The position numbers were made by a program, and so were the translations under genes. Source: Triticum aestivum (Eukaryota > Streptophyta > Magnoliopsida > Poales > Poaceae). From it: a stretch of 64,000 nt of DNA. Shown one piece after another: positions 11,611 through 23,506 of this stretch. Every line of letters starts with the position of its first letter. Within the stretch, counting starts at the first letter, position 1. The notes under the pieces are model-generated. The model had not been told where the DNA came from. It searched no databases and saw nothing but the letters and a program-made list of their open reading frames with translations. The DNA lies in contig NC_057811.1 of the NCBI RefSeq assembly GCF_018294505.1, positions 404,390,790 to 404,454,789 on the forward strand. The letters run 5' to 3'.

Positions 11611-12145
11611 TTCAAATATTTGAATTCGAGATGACGATACATGTAATCCATACTCGAACCAAAATTGATCTATCAAACATGCATACTCATATGAATTCAC
11701 GCACATCTATGTTATTTAATATGTAGATATTACTGATCCATACATTTTAGTAGAACATAATTTGGTTAAATTTTTTCGAATTCAACCTTAAGATTTCGAG
11801 ATCGTTGTATTTGTAAATCATATTATACATATAAAGGAGCAGAATTCTAGTATATATATAAAAAAATGATGTATATAGAATGTAATTCCAATTGAAAATG
11901 GATCCCGCCCGAAAAAAATAGAATACAAACGGGATTCGAATTGAGTTGGCACGGTAAACGTGCACTCTGCAAAATTTGAACGAAGCGGGGAAAGTCGCAG
12001 TAACCGCCCGAAACCAAAATCTGCGAGATGGAAATCACTACTGCCTATCCGTGCCACGCAAAGCCTATCTGCTGGATTTCTATAGGTTTTGAGAGGGGTA
12101 GGTTTGTAATTTCACCCAAACGTGACGTAACCGCCTCTCACCCGG

Positions 12146-12445
12146 ATTCATACACGGTGGGTGCCAAAACACAGTGTGTCCTCGGCCGAAATCGATTCCC
12201 TCCCCGATTCATATTCATACACGGTGGGCGCCAAAAACAAACTCTCGTCGGCAAATATTCGGTGTATGCGAGATTACCGTCCTATCCCCAACCGACTAAT
12301 GTTGCTGTGACGTAGTAGAAATTTGAAACGGGGGCTAAGTTTGTAAATTTCCTTGCATTTGAGACAAGCGCGCCCTGAATACATGGTTCCCCCCTTCCTC
12401 TCTACCTCCCTTTCCCCATTCATACTCCGTGGGCGCAAAAACACC
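12146..12445 (+). promoter_or_regulatory. Repeated promoter motif with E2F-like sites upstream of gene X
   Basis: ATTCATACACGGTGGG followed by a GCGCCAAA-type box recurs at 12146-12170 and 12213-12238, and in a worn form at about 12419-12440. The second copy contains GGGCGCCAAA (12226-12235), whose reverse complement TTTGGCGC matches the E2F consensus. The same modules occur three times upstream of Y2. No clear TATA box found. Confidence 0.45.
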
Positions 12446-13474
12446 CTCTCCACCCCACCCTCCTCCGTCCGCCGCCGTCCGCCACCCCATCCACCACCGT
12501 CCTCCTCCACCATGACGGAGCTGATACCCCGACGCCGCCGTCCATTAGAAGAGATCGATCTCTCTCATCCACGGCTTCGGACCGGGATCCTTGCATCCCG
12601 TCCTCTCGCTTCATCCCCGCCGTCGTCCACCTTGCCGGCGCCGCTCCTACGACCGTCTCATCCACCGCACCCCGCCGCCATCGTCTACCCTCCTAGATCT
12701 GCTTCCACGCCGCCGACAGCCATCGCTACCGCATCACCATCAAATTCTCAGCAGATGCGTACACGGCGCCACACCAGAGGCGGTACTCTTTCGTATCTGC
12801 CTAACTTATTTATCGCAGCAAGAAAATAGATCGCCACTGCTTTACTCTTATTTCTTGTCTTGGTTGCGAAGTTGCCTTTATCTGGTTTGCACCTTCAGAT
12901 CCGCCATGGCACGCTCAACACTATACTCCCAATGCTTATGGTTTTCCCCTTTTATATTGCACACTAGTTAAATCACAGTAGACTAAATTTCAAAATTGGG
13001 CCAGTCAATTTNNNNNNNNNNTTCCCCTTTTATATTCCACACTAGTTAAATCATAGTAGACTAAATTTCAAAATTGGGTCAGTCGATTTTTCAGAGCTCG
13101 CCGGAGTTCGCCGGTGCGAACGAAGGGGCTCGGGTGGTTGTGGAGCCTCGCCGAACAAAGAAAACTCGACGCGGGTGGGGGTTGGGGCGGGGGTGTGGGT
13201 GGGGGTGGCAGAGGAACACAGGCGGCGGGGGCCGATGGTCCGGCCGGCAGCCCGTGCGGTGTTCTGTATGGGAAGAATCAGAGACGAGGAAGAAGATGGG
13301 TTAGGAGACGTAGGATCTTCATCCAACCGCCTGAAATGGTCGAGAGACAGCTGGGAGTTGCATTCTTAATGAGCTCTGGTTCATCATGTGTGGGCACTAC
13401 GCAACCAACATTTTATTATCCAAAATCTGCTTGCTCTTCTTTACCATGTTCCTCTTCCGTTCTTCTTTAATATG

Positions 13475-13637
13475 TACTCTCTCCGTTCCTAAATACAAGT
13501 CTTTGTATAGATTCCACCATGGACTACATATGGAGCAAAATGAGTGAATCTACACTCTAAAATGTATCTGGATACATCTGTATGTGATCCATAGTGGAAA
13601 TCTCTACCAAGACTTATATTTTGGAACGGAGGGAGTA
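13475..13637. mobile_element. Stowaway-type MITE, copy A
   Basis: 163 bp from TACTCTCTCCGTTCC to GGAACGGAGGGAGTA, with terminal inverted repeats and the TA duplication typical of Stowaway (Tc1/mariner-derived) MITEs. The interior begins AAATACAAGTCTTTGTA. Confidence 0.85.
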
Positions 13638-14228
13638 TGATAGTGGTACAGTATGTTCCTTGTACTGAAGATGAGCAGGGACTTTTGCAGTGTAGAGGTC
13701 TATACGGTCGGTTGTGATGGACACTTTGAGCCTCTTTGATTCGTAGGATCTTGTAAACATAGGAATAGGATTTGTAGTCACCTGCCCACTTGAATCCTAT
13801 AAGAATAGCAAGGAAATGCNNNNNNNNNNAAAATTGGGCCAGTCAATTTTTCCGAGCTTGCCCGAGTTCGCCGGTGCGATCGAAGGGGCTTGGGTGGTTG
13901 TGGGGCCTCGCCGAACGAAGAAAACTCGATGCGGGTGGGGGTTGGGGCGGGGGTGGGGGTGGCGGAGAAACACAGGCGGTGGGGGCCGGTGGTCCGGCCG
14001 GCGGCCCGTGCGGTGTTCTGTATGGGAAGAATCAGAGACAAGGAAGAAGAAGGGTTCGGAGACGTAGGATCTTCATCCAACCGCCTGAAATGGTCGAGAG
14101 ACAGCTGGGAGTTGCATTCTTAATGAGCTCTGGTTCATCATGTGTGGGCACTGCGCAACCAACATTTTATTATCCAAAATCTGCTTGCTCTTCTTTACCA
14201 TGTTCCTCTTCCGTTCTTCTTTAATATG

Positions 14229-14391
14229 TACTCTCTCCGTTCCTAAATACAAGTCTTTGTATAGATTCCACCATGGACTACATATGGAGAAAAATGAGTG
14301 AATCTACACTCTAAAATGTATCTGGATACATCTGTATGTGATCCATAGTGGAAATCTGTACCAAGACTTATATTTTGGAACGAAGGGAGTA
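14229..14391. mobile_element. Stowaway-type MITE, copy B
   Basis: Second 163-bp copy at the matching position of the duplicated segment. The right terminal repeat has one change (GAAGGGAGTA in place of GGAGGGAGTA). It shares its insertion site with copy A, so it was duplicated together with the flanks and did not insert separately. Confidence 0.85.
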
Positions 14392-16656
14392 TGATAGTAG
14401 TACAGTATGTTCCTTGTACTGAAGATGAGCAGGGACATTTGCAGTGTAGAGGTCTATACGGTCGGTTGTGATGGACACTTTGAGCCTCTTTGATTCATAG
14501 GATCTTGTAAACATAGGAATAGGATTTGCAGTGGCCTGCCCACTCGAAGCCTATAAGAATAGCAAGGAAATGCGGGGTGCTGTGTCGCCTTTGAGAGTTA
14601 CACTGATATTAAAAATACCGCACCTTCACTTGAAGAGAGCTGGTATCCGAAGCCTTTCTAGCTTTACCGGCAATACTAGCACATATATTCCAGCAAGTTC
14701 CACTTTGCTAATTTTACTCTGATGCTTAAGGTTTTCCCGTTATATATACACTATGATCTGTGTAGCTGCTTTGTGTCGCACTAGCAGCAGTCCACTCTTG
14801 AAGCTAAACACTGCAATGACTTACAAAATTGGCACCAAGGCATTGAGTGCCATTCTGGATGCAATGAAACTCATACGCTCCCCACCTGTTGATTCTTTTT
14901 CAGAATATGATCCTAATGACTATTCTAACCTCGAGGAGTCAAAGGCAGATGGCCTGTCCTGTTCACCCATCAAGGTGCCTGTTCTAATTTGGCAATGTTT
15001 TATTGATTGCGGGTATCTTGCATATGTTGTCTTGCATTTCTTCTACTTTGTTGCACCGCCATCTGCTTAGTTTACTCATCATATATGTCGAGATGCCATG
15101 CCCATCCATTATCAATACATATTCCATCTGTCATCATACCATGTTTTTTCACTCAAATGATGTTCTTGTGCATCAGACATCAAAAAGGAAGAGGGTGATT
15201 GCCGAACCTGAAGGAGCACCAGCAAAGTCCTTGAAAAACGTGGTGGTGCCGGAGAAATCAGACAGCACCCCACTTTTATTGGCTATACAACCAGTGACAC
15301 AAAACGTAGGACTGACTCCAGTAGACTGTACCTATACTTCACTGGCCACACCACTAGCCCCACCACACAGGACCTGCACTCCAATAAAAGGTATACCGAT
15401 TTCATTTGCCATAGCACTAGCTGTACCACAGAAAAATCCCACTCCAGCAAAAAGTACAGCAAGTCCACCGGCCGAAGACCTGTCCCAACTGCAGAGATGG
15501 CCAATTCCTGCAGATTGGAACCCCATTCCATTTATTCCTAGTTTAAAAGACAATGCTTTCAATGTTGTTAGGGACTACGTGCATATATTCCCATCATGGG
15601 AAGATTATTGTGAAGACAAACACCATTTTCACATCTTCCTGTCCAACTTACGTGTAAGTGCTATTATTCATGGTTATTATTTTCCTGTTTTCTGCTGATT
15701 GAACACATCAATGATTTACATTACATTGTTGTAACTAGGCGAGGGTCAATCTGGATAGTCATGACGAGCAAAGCTTGCTTGTGCTTTTCAAGGAAGCATT
15801 GCAGCAGTATCGGTGTTACCTGAGGAAATCACACTTTGATGGCAAGTCTATAAACGAATTTCCGGTGAAGTCTCCTGTGCTAAATTTAGAAGACATTGAA
15901 TGGAAAAACCTTGTTATGCACTGGTCTCGTTCCCAGGATGAGGTACTGTCTATGAAATCACATGACAATTTGAGCTTCTACTTTTCCGCATGTGCCTTAA
16001 GGATCTTTTTTGCAGGAAATCTGCTCGAAGAAGAATTCTGGTTTGACAAGAACGATAGGATATCGCAAATATGCTGCCCGCTGCTTTGCTCTTGTTAGTA
16101 CCTGTTGTCCTGTATCACTGTACTTGCATACATACCTGGTTCATTTTGTGACAACAGTATGCATGATAGCTTGCTTATCAATTGTTCGCTCCAAATTATC
16201 TGATCTGTATGAATGGTTACATTAGTGTAGAATATATCCAATGCCAATGTTTTTTTAGCTCTGCATTGTTCTTGTAAGTACATGCTGTCCTTTATCAGTG
16301 TACTTATAATGACAGGTAGTTGTTCATGTACCATCACTCTGCAGCTTATTTTCCTTTGCCCTCCATTTTCTACATATCAGATCTATATTTACTCTTACCA
16401 TAAGGTTGGTACTGAAGAAGTTTAGATGTGCATTGCTCTTGGCTGTACCTTTTGCCTGTATCGCTGCACTTACATTTATAGCTACTTGGTTATGTAGCAT
16501 CACTCTTCATCTTATCTTAAATATTCTCCATTTTTTCGTATATTATCACATCTATATTTACTCTTAACAAAATGTAGAATAAAGGCAATGCTTTTAAAGA
16601 AGATTCTGTGGTAAACTTCTTGAATTGCCCCCCCCATCAGCATGGACAAGGCCTTT

Positions 16657-16680
16657 ATAGAGCCTGTCTTCACCAATAAT
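16657..16680 (+). other. Possible small exon of gene X
   Basis: A short stretch after CCCCCATCAG and before the donor GTAAGT near 16681 could be an exon. No protein similarity supports it. The remainder of 16094-17276 looks intronic and A/T-rich. Confidence 0.2.
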
Positions 16681-17276
16681 GTAAGTTTGTCCATCTCAAG
16701 CCTTCAAACTTTGTTGTATATATTTGGTTAGGCATGACTGCAACAGCTGTTTATTTTTGGTGTTTGCATCAAATTGCTTGTTTAAAGTTTATTATGTAGT
16801 TCATAAACAAAAGTTTGTCCTTTCTCAATTTAAGTTTTCAGTTGTACAACCAAGTTCCTTCTTCATACCATGTAAATTAAACTATACAGAGCAAGTGATC
16901 TTCTTTTGCACTGCATGTATGCTTCTGTTCTTCATCCGTAATCCAGTGGTGTGGTGAACCTACCCACTACAACACAATGTCATATTCTGCAATGTCTTAA
17001 CTATGAACAATGTCATATCATTCTACTATTATTTAAACCGTCTCTTTATTTGCCAATCTGAAATGGTATAAATCGCCAGCACACTAACCATTGATACTTA
17101 TGAGTTCTTGATCTGTAATCCAGTGGTGTCGTGAAGCTGCCAACTCCTTCACAATGTCATTTCCTGCCATGTCTTGACCTGAACAATACCATATTGTCTT
17201 AATGCAATTTTAAACTGTGTCACTTTATTCGTCAGTAAGAAATGTGATGAATTGTAAGCACTGATACTTTTATGTG

Positions 17277-20200
17277 TGTAACGCCCACGATGCGGCTGTA
17301 TCTCCCACGTGTCGAGGCACGACTTAGAGGCATAGCCGCATAGTGGTTTAGTCGCAAGAAGGGTCATCTTCACACAATCCCATGTAATGAACAAGAATGG
17401 GATAAAAAGTTGGCTTACAATCGCCACTTCACACAATACATAAACATAATCCATACATCATCCAAAATACATACATATAGACCGACTACAGCCAAAATCC
17501 AGATGAAAATAAGATAACCCCAAATGCTAGATCCCCGATCGTCCCAACCGGGCTCCACTACTGATCATCAGGAAAAGACACATAGTAACGACCACGTTCC
17601 TCGTCGAACTCCCACTTGAGATCGACGCCATCATCTGCACTGGCATCGTCGGCACCTGCAACTGTTTTGGTAGAATCTGTGAGTCACGGGGACTCAGCAA
17701 TCTCACACCCGCGAGATCAAAACTATTTAAGCTTATAGGGAAGGATGGTGTAATTAGGTGGAGCTGCAGCGGCAATAAGCATATATGGTGGCTAACATAC
17801 GCAAAAGAGAGCGAGAAGAGAAGCAACGAAACGGTCGTCATCTAGAAATGACCAAGAAGTGATCCTGAACTCCTACTTACGTCATACATAACTCAGACCG
17901 TGTTCACTTCCCGGACTCCGCCGAGAAGAGACCATCACGGCTACACACGCAGTTGACGTATTTTAATTGGGTCAAGTGACAAGTTCTCTACAACTGGACA
18001 TTAACAAATTCCCATCTGCCTCATAACCGCGGGCACGGCTTTCGAAAGATAATACCCTGCAGGGGTGTCCCAACTTAGCCCATCATAAGCTCTCACGGTC
18101 AACGAAGGATAAACCTTCTCCCGGAAAGACCCGATCCGTCTCAGAATCCCGGTTTACAAGACATTTCGACAATGGTAAAACAAGACCAGCAAAGCCACCC
18201 GAATGTGCTGACAAATCCCGATAGGAGCTGCACATATCTCGTTCTCAGGGCACACCGGATGGGCAAGACGTCGGGTTGGCATAGACCCTGGTTGCCCAGG
18301 GGGCGCCGGACATCGCCCAGATTGGGCCAGCACTCGAAGGAGCACTGGTCCGGGGGTTTAAAATAAAGATGACCCTCGGGCTCGCGAAAACCCGGGGGAA
18401 AAAGGCTTAGGTGGAAAATGGTAAAACCAAGGTTGGGCCTTGCTGGAGGAGTTTTATTCAAGGCGAACTGTCAAGGGGGTCCCATAAATCACCCGACCGC
18501 GTAAGGAACGCAAACTCAAGGAACATAATATCGGTATATCAGTAACTAGGGCGGCAAGAGTGGAACAAAACACCAGGCATAAAGCCGAGCCTTCCACCCA
18601 TTACCAAATATATATATACATTAATTAAATAAGAGATATTGTGATATCCCCACATATCCATGTTCCAACATGGAACAAACTTCAACTTCACCTGCAACTA
18701 GCAACGCTATAAGAAGGGCTGAGCAAAAGCGGTAACTTAGCCAAATAACGGTTTGCTAGGAAAGGATGGTTAGGGGCTGACATGGCAAAATGGGAGACAT
18801 GATATAGCAAGTGATAGGTAGCGCGGCATGTCAATAGAGCGAACAACTAGCAAAGCAAAGATAGAAGTGATTTCGAGGGGTGGTCATCTTGCCTGCAAGG
18901 TTCTCAGAGTTGTCAAAAGTTTGATCCTCCTAAGCGTACTCAACAGGTTCCTCGTTCACGAACTCGCCTCCCGGCTCTACCCAAGATAAGAACACAAGCA
19001 ACGGAACCACAATCAATCACAAGAAATGCACAAGCAACATGATGCAAAACATGTATGATATGCAAGATATGATATGCGATGCATATGCGTGCTCCGGAAG
19101 GAAAAAGATGAACAAGGAAGTAACTTGGAAAACCAAGCATGCCACTGGAAAGATGGGATGATTTCGGTCGAAATCGATATAAAGATCACCGGCAACGGAT
19201 GTACGGTTTGCAAATGGCAAGCAAAACAAGAATGACACGAATCTGTCATTAACAACATGATAGCACTTAAAATGCAACAAGTAACAATGCTACAACACCC
19301 CAACATAGCAACAAAGCATATGACAGTAATCTACAGGAGATGCTTGACAAACGATGAACACTGAGCTACGGCTAGATCACAATATATCAAGCTCAAACAA
19401 GCATGGCAAAAGTGCAAAAGATTACAGGATCACAGACTTGGTGAAAAACTGGACATGGCAGAAAACAACATCAGGTAGCAATGATCAGAGCACAAAATCA
19501 ACATGCTACGGGAACTTAACATAGCAAAATAAGGGATGGAAGTATTCTACTAAATGCATATGACAAAAGTCCCTTAGTGGCCATAAGCCAAAAAGGACCA
19601 GAAGATATGATGGCAAGCATGTAACCATAGCACGTTTCGTTAACAGGTTTCAGTCTTAGCAGAAAACAGAGCATGGCAGAAACAATAATATGAAGGCATG
19701 TTTGTGAGCTTGATGCACTCACCACAAGGCAATGCATGACAAACATAGCATACCTACATCAATATGGCAAGTTTATGAAGCTAACCATGGAAAGAACAAA
19801 AGCATAGCATGTATGGATCAACTACAATAAGCTTGGCAAAATTGCATATCATGTTAAGAATCTGCCAGAAATATTTTATAGCAAAAGTAGAGCAAGATTG
19901 AGTCATTCTGTGGCACTCCATAATTGCAAAAAAGGGCAGGAATGGATCCATTACAACAATAGCTACAAAACATCCTTACTGAACATCACCAAAATATGCA
20001 TGGATCTCTCTGTAGCATCAAGTTTACAAGGCAACAAAATAACAGCAGACAAAGACTTAGTGAATTCTCTAGTCCGTGAAATCAGAAACATTACGGAGTC
20101 TAGTTTGCATGCTTGTGCTAGTCACCACAGAGATCAAAAAAATACATGGCATACACCCTTGGAAAGATGACATGGCATACAACAAAACACATGTAGAGCT

Positions 20201-21770
20201 CATGCCCATAAGATGCACAGATTTAAAGATACAAAAATGACAAATCTCCAAGTTCTGATAAGAACCAGCAGATAACAGCAACTAGCCCTCTTGCAACAGA
20301 GATTTGGGCATCAAGATGACCTCTAATGAACATGGTGCAATTGAACAAAATGTAGAGCATCACGAGACGAACAATTTGACATATTAAGTGCGCGAAACGG
20401 ATCTACAAGAAAGGAGTAATGCACCGTTGAACAAGGCAATATGCTGTAGAAATATCAAGACTTGGCAGTTTCGGAGGGGGAGAGAAAGTCAACGTGCTAC
20501 AGTACCACGTCCAGATCTGGCCGGAGTTGGAGCTCGAGCTCGGCCGGAGTGGGCGCCGGAGGAGGAGAGGTGGCCGGCGGTGCACGACGAGGAGGAAGGA
20601 GACGGTGGGGGAGGTCGGCGGCCGGAGGACGACGACGCCGGCGTCGGTCGCCACCGACGGGAGGAGCGGCNNNNNNNNNNNNNNNNNNNNNNNNNNNNNN
20701 NNNNNNNNNNNNNNNNNNNNNNNNNNNNNNNNNNNNNNNNNNNNNNNNNNNNNNNNNNNNNNNNNNNNNNNNNNNNNNNNNNNNNNNNNNNNNNNNNNNN
20801 NNNNNNNNNNNNNNNNNNNNNNNNNNNNNNNNNNNNNNNNNNNNNNNNNNNNNNNNNNNNNNNNNNNNNNNNNNNNNNNNNNNNNNNNNNNNNNNNNNNN
20901 NNNNNNNNNNNNNNNNNNNNNNNNNNNNNNNNNNNNNNNNNNNNNNNNNNNNNNNNNNNNNNNNNNNNNNNNNNNNNNNNNNNNNNNNNNNNNNNNNNNN
21001 NNNNNNNNNNNNNNNNNNNNNNNNNNNNNNNNNNNNNNNNNNNNNNNNGGGGGCGGCGACGAGCCGGGAGGGCCGCGGGCGGGCCCGTGGGCCTAGGCGA
21101 CGGCGGCGTACGGAGGCGTGCCACGTGGCGGCGGCGGTGGACACGTCCGGCTCCGCCCGGACGTGTCCGGCGGCGGAGAGGGACGAGGGTTAGGGTTTGG
21201 ACTGTGTTTGTATACGGGAGGTCTCACATATTTATAGGTAGAGGGAGCTAGGAGGCTCCAAATGAGGTGCGGTTTTCGCCCACACGATCGTGATCGAACG
21301 ACCTAGAGCATGGAAGAGAGTTTGGTGGGGTTTTGGGCTGTTTAGAGAGGGGTTTTTGCTGGAACACACAGAAGGCATCTGCGGTTACCCGGTTAACCGT
21401 TGGAGTACCAAACGACCTTCAAATGGAACGGAACTTGACCGGTGGTCTCCGGGTGGTATATTAAGGCCACTTGACAAGCCTCGGTCCATTCCGAGAACGT
21501 TAGACACCCGCACACGAAAGACAACAAGAGGGGTGCACAGGAGGAGATAGGAGCGCCGGATTGCAAAACGGACAACGGGGAAAATGCTCGGATGCATGAG
21601 ACGAACACGTATGCAAATGCAATGCACATGATGACATGATATGAAATGCATGACAAGAACAAAAGCAAAACAAAAACAAAACCCGACCACGAAGGGAATA
21701 TCATATCACATAGCCGAAAATGGCAAGAGTTGGAGTTACAAATATGGAAAGTTGCATGCGGGGTGTTACA
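17277..21770 (-). mobile_element. Solo LTR of 4.5 kb, Sukkula-like LARD family, with 5-bp target duplication
   Basis: Starts TGTAACGCCCACGATGCGG at 17277 and ends GGGTGTTACA at 21770. It is flanked on both sides by ATGTG (17272-17276 and 21771-21775), a perfect 5-bp target site duplication. Length is 4494 bp including a 378-bp N gap. The termini resemble the barley Sukkula LARD LTR (TGTCACGCCCAAGATGCG), whose LTR is also 4-5 kb, but this is a related family and not the same sequence. A TATAAATA box on the - strand near 21229-21237 puts the LTR in - orientation. No internal domain remains, so it is a solo LTR formed by LTR-LTR recombination. No coding frame inside is convincing. Confidence 0.85.
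20671..21048. other. Assembly gap (N)
   Basis: 378 N in a GC-rich part of the solo LTR. All frames crossing it are artefacts. Confidence 1.
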
Positions 21771-22764
21771 ATGTGCAAAACCTGTCATCTGTCTGCTTGT
21801 TTATCTTTTAGAGTGAGGAAGATATAAGTGTTGAACAAGCGCAATCTCATCATCTTGCTCAGCTGCTTGCGCTGCAGCTCCCCAGCAGGGCTAACCTTTC
21901 TTGAACTCCATTGAAGTGCTGTCGGTTTTGTATATTATTTTGTCGGCGTGTTTATTTGCACTGGTGGCGATCTTTGATGCCCAGTGTATGTAATCTGATG
22001 TCTGCTTGTGCTTTATTATCATAGTGGCGAACTTTGATGCCCAGTGGATGTAATATGCCGTAATTTCTTTATTGTATAGTCTAGGTTTTTTCTTATTCAC
22101 GATGCTGCAGTTATTTTACTGTATATATATCCTGTCTTCGCAGTAAACCGGTCAAACCGTAAAATTACGGTACATAATTGGGCCGTCATGCAATCACGAT
22201 GTAGGTTGGGCCTGAAACGTGCCGAACAACTCACGGGCCGGCAGCAGCCCGAAATGAACCCCGGCCCATGATTGTGCGAATCAAATCACAGGCTTTTAAC
22301 TGGCCAAAATTGTCTCGGTCCTTTTTTGGCCCAATCAGATATCGGCTGCGAGCAGGCCGGATGCAAACCGGGCCGTAGTTAGGCCCAACAATATGACGGG
22401 CTTTTAAGAGGCCGAAATTAATATAGGGCCAAAATGTTAAACGGGCCCTTAACAGGCCAAAACTAATATCAGGCCAAATTACTAAGTGGGCCTTTAGCAA
22501 GTGGTCCCAAAAGCATAGTGTCCAGTTGACGGGCCGAATCTGATATGGGCCATAATTGAGCCCAAAGCCTCTTAAAGGGCCGGACCTGATCTGGGCCGTA
22601 ATTTGGCCAAGAACATGGTAGGCTTTTAATGGGCCGGATCTCATATGGGCCACTATTAGGCCCGGAGCATGGCAGGCCATTAATGGACCGGATCAAATAT
22701 GGGCCGGCATTTGGCCCAAAACATGGCAGCCAGTTAATGGGCCAGCCTACTAGGGTCCTCAAAA

Positions 22765-23070
22765 TCTTGTGGGCCTACAGCTGGGCCGGCCCATTAATGT
22801 CGGCGAAATCTCGTGGGCCTTTAGCTGGGCCGGCCCATTATGATCCGCAAGAATCTTGTGGGCCTTTACCTTGGCCGGCCCATTATGGCACACAAAAGTC
22901 TTGTGGGCCTTTACCTAGGTCGGCCCATTATGGCCCGCAAAATCTTGTGGGCCTTTAGCTGGGCCAGCCCATTATGGTCCGCAAAATCTCGTGGGCCTTT
23001 AGCTGGGCCGGCCCATTATGGTCCGCAAAATCTTGCGGGCCTTCAGTTGGGCCGACCCATTCAAACTTGA
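22765..23070 (+). repeat. Tandem array of about seven 44-bp units in CACTA-1
   Basis: Units have the form TCTTGTGGGCCTTTAGCTGG followed by GCCGGCCCATTATGG, about 44 bp each with small changes. More diverged GGGCC units of about 54-75 bp precede them (22200-22760). Each unit has a short GC palindrome (GGGCCGGCCC). Such subterminal arrays are the usual transposase binding region in CACTA elements. Confidence 0.85.
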
Positions 23071-23480
23071 TGGGCCGGTCCACATGTCAACATATCATAG
23101 GCGCGTCTCGCCCATTGGATGAGTGACACCTGTGCCAACGCGGACCTAACACGTGTCTCCTCCAGCCAATGATGATTTTACACGTGGAAAATCCCCATTG
23201 GTCGGGGCTGTTAACGGGTTATCGGATCCAAAACCCGACCCGATAGCTTAACGGCGTTCCGTTACGGTGGATGCCACGTGTCGGTCACCCTTGACGAAAG
23301 CACTTCTGTGACGCGCAATTTATCGTCATGGAAGTGGACACTTCCGTGATGATAATTTTGGTAATGTCATGGAACACTTCTACGACAGCACAGGTATGAC
23401 TATCTTGATTATGTCATAAATTTGTCATGGATGTACATGCATGACAAAAAACGCGACCTACTGTGACAAACATGTATCAT

Positions 23481-23506
23481 CACGGAAGTGTATTTTTTTT
23501 GTAGTG
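23481..23506 (-). repeat. Right terminal inverted repeat of CACTA-1
   Basis: On the - strand it reads CACTACAAAAAAAATACAC and then TTCCGTG. The left terminus of CACTA-2 at 39995 reads CACTACAAAAAAAGACAC and then ATCCGTGA. The two termini therefore belong to the same or a sister family. Confidence 0.85.

Larger units (their letters stand above)
13022..14573. repeat. Near-identical 0.75-kb direct duplication bounded by short N gaps
   Basis: 13066-13819 and 13830-14573 are the same sequence with a few percent mismatches, each carrying one Stowaway MITE. N gaps sit at about 13013-13021 and 13820-13829. The sequence before the first gap (GGGCCAGTCAATTT) matches the second copy better than the first. 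This suggests that the first copy is a misplaced homoeologous or paralogous contig rather than a real tandem duplication. It lies in an intron of gene X. Confidence 0.75.
12512..21904 (+). pseudogene. Gene X: spliced plant transposon protein, Ptta/En/Spm-like, interrupted by a solo LTR and gaps
   Basis: Exon 1 starts at ATG 12512 (Pro/Ser/Arg-rich, open to about 12770). Later exons with good GT-AG sites are: one ending 14974 (acidic, ends SPIK), 15177-15653, 15739-15942, 16016-16093, and a last exon 21812-21904 ending in TGA. Exon 15177-15653 opens with a basic KRKR patch, runs through a Pro/Thr-rich linker and ends in a Trp-rich segment. Exons 15739-16093 contain EWKNLV..HW and EICSKKNS, which resemble the conserved block of plant Ptta/En/Spm (PF03004-type) proteins. 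Such proteins accompany CACTA transposases; DNA binding at the ends is the usual suggestion. The last intron contains a 4.5-kb solo LTR. Splicing between exon 1 and 14974 is unresolved because of a duplicated segment and two N gaps. Y1 and Y2 are related copies. Confidence 0.6.
21905..23506 (+). mobile_element. CACTA-1: right end of a CACTA (En/Spm) transposon
   Basis: After the last exon of gene X come GGGCC-rich subterminal repeats (22200-23070) and a run of related GTGACA/CATGACAAAA motifs (23320-23480). The terminus TTTTTTTTGTAGTG ends at 23506, the inverse of CACTACAAAAAAAA. The element is inserted in the integrase of C1, whose reading frame resumes immediately (CAT AAG ...). The left end CACTAC is not in the window. 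Gene X directly upstream is probably its coding part. Resembles the wheat Jorge family from memory. Confidence 0.8.

Noticed and set aside
20388..21251. Long frames across the N gap in the solo LTR
   Set aside because: Most of each frame is N, and the rest is GC-rich LTR sequence without domains.
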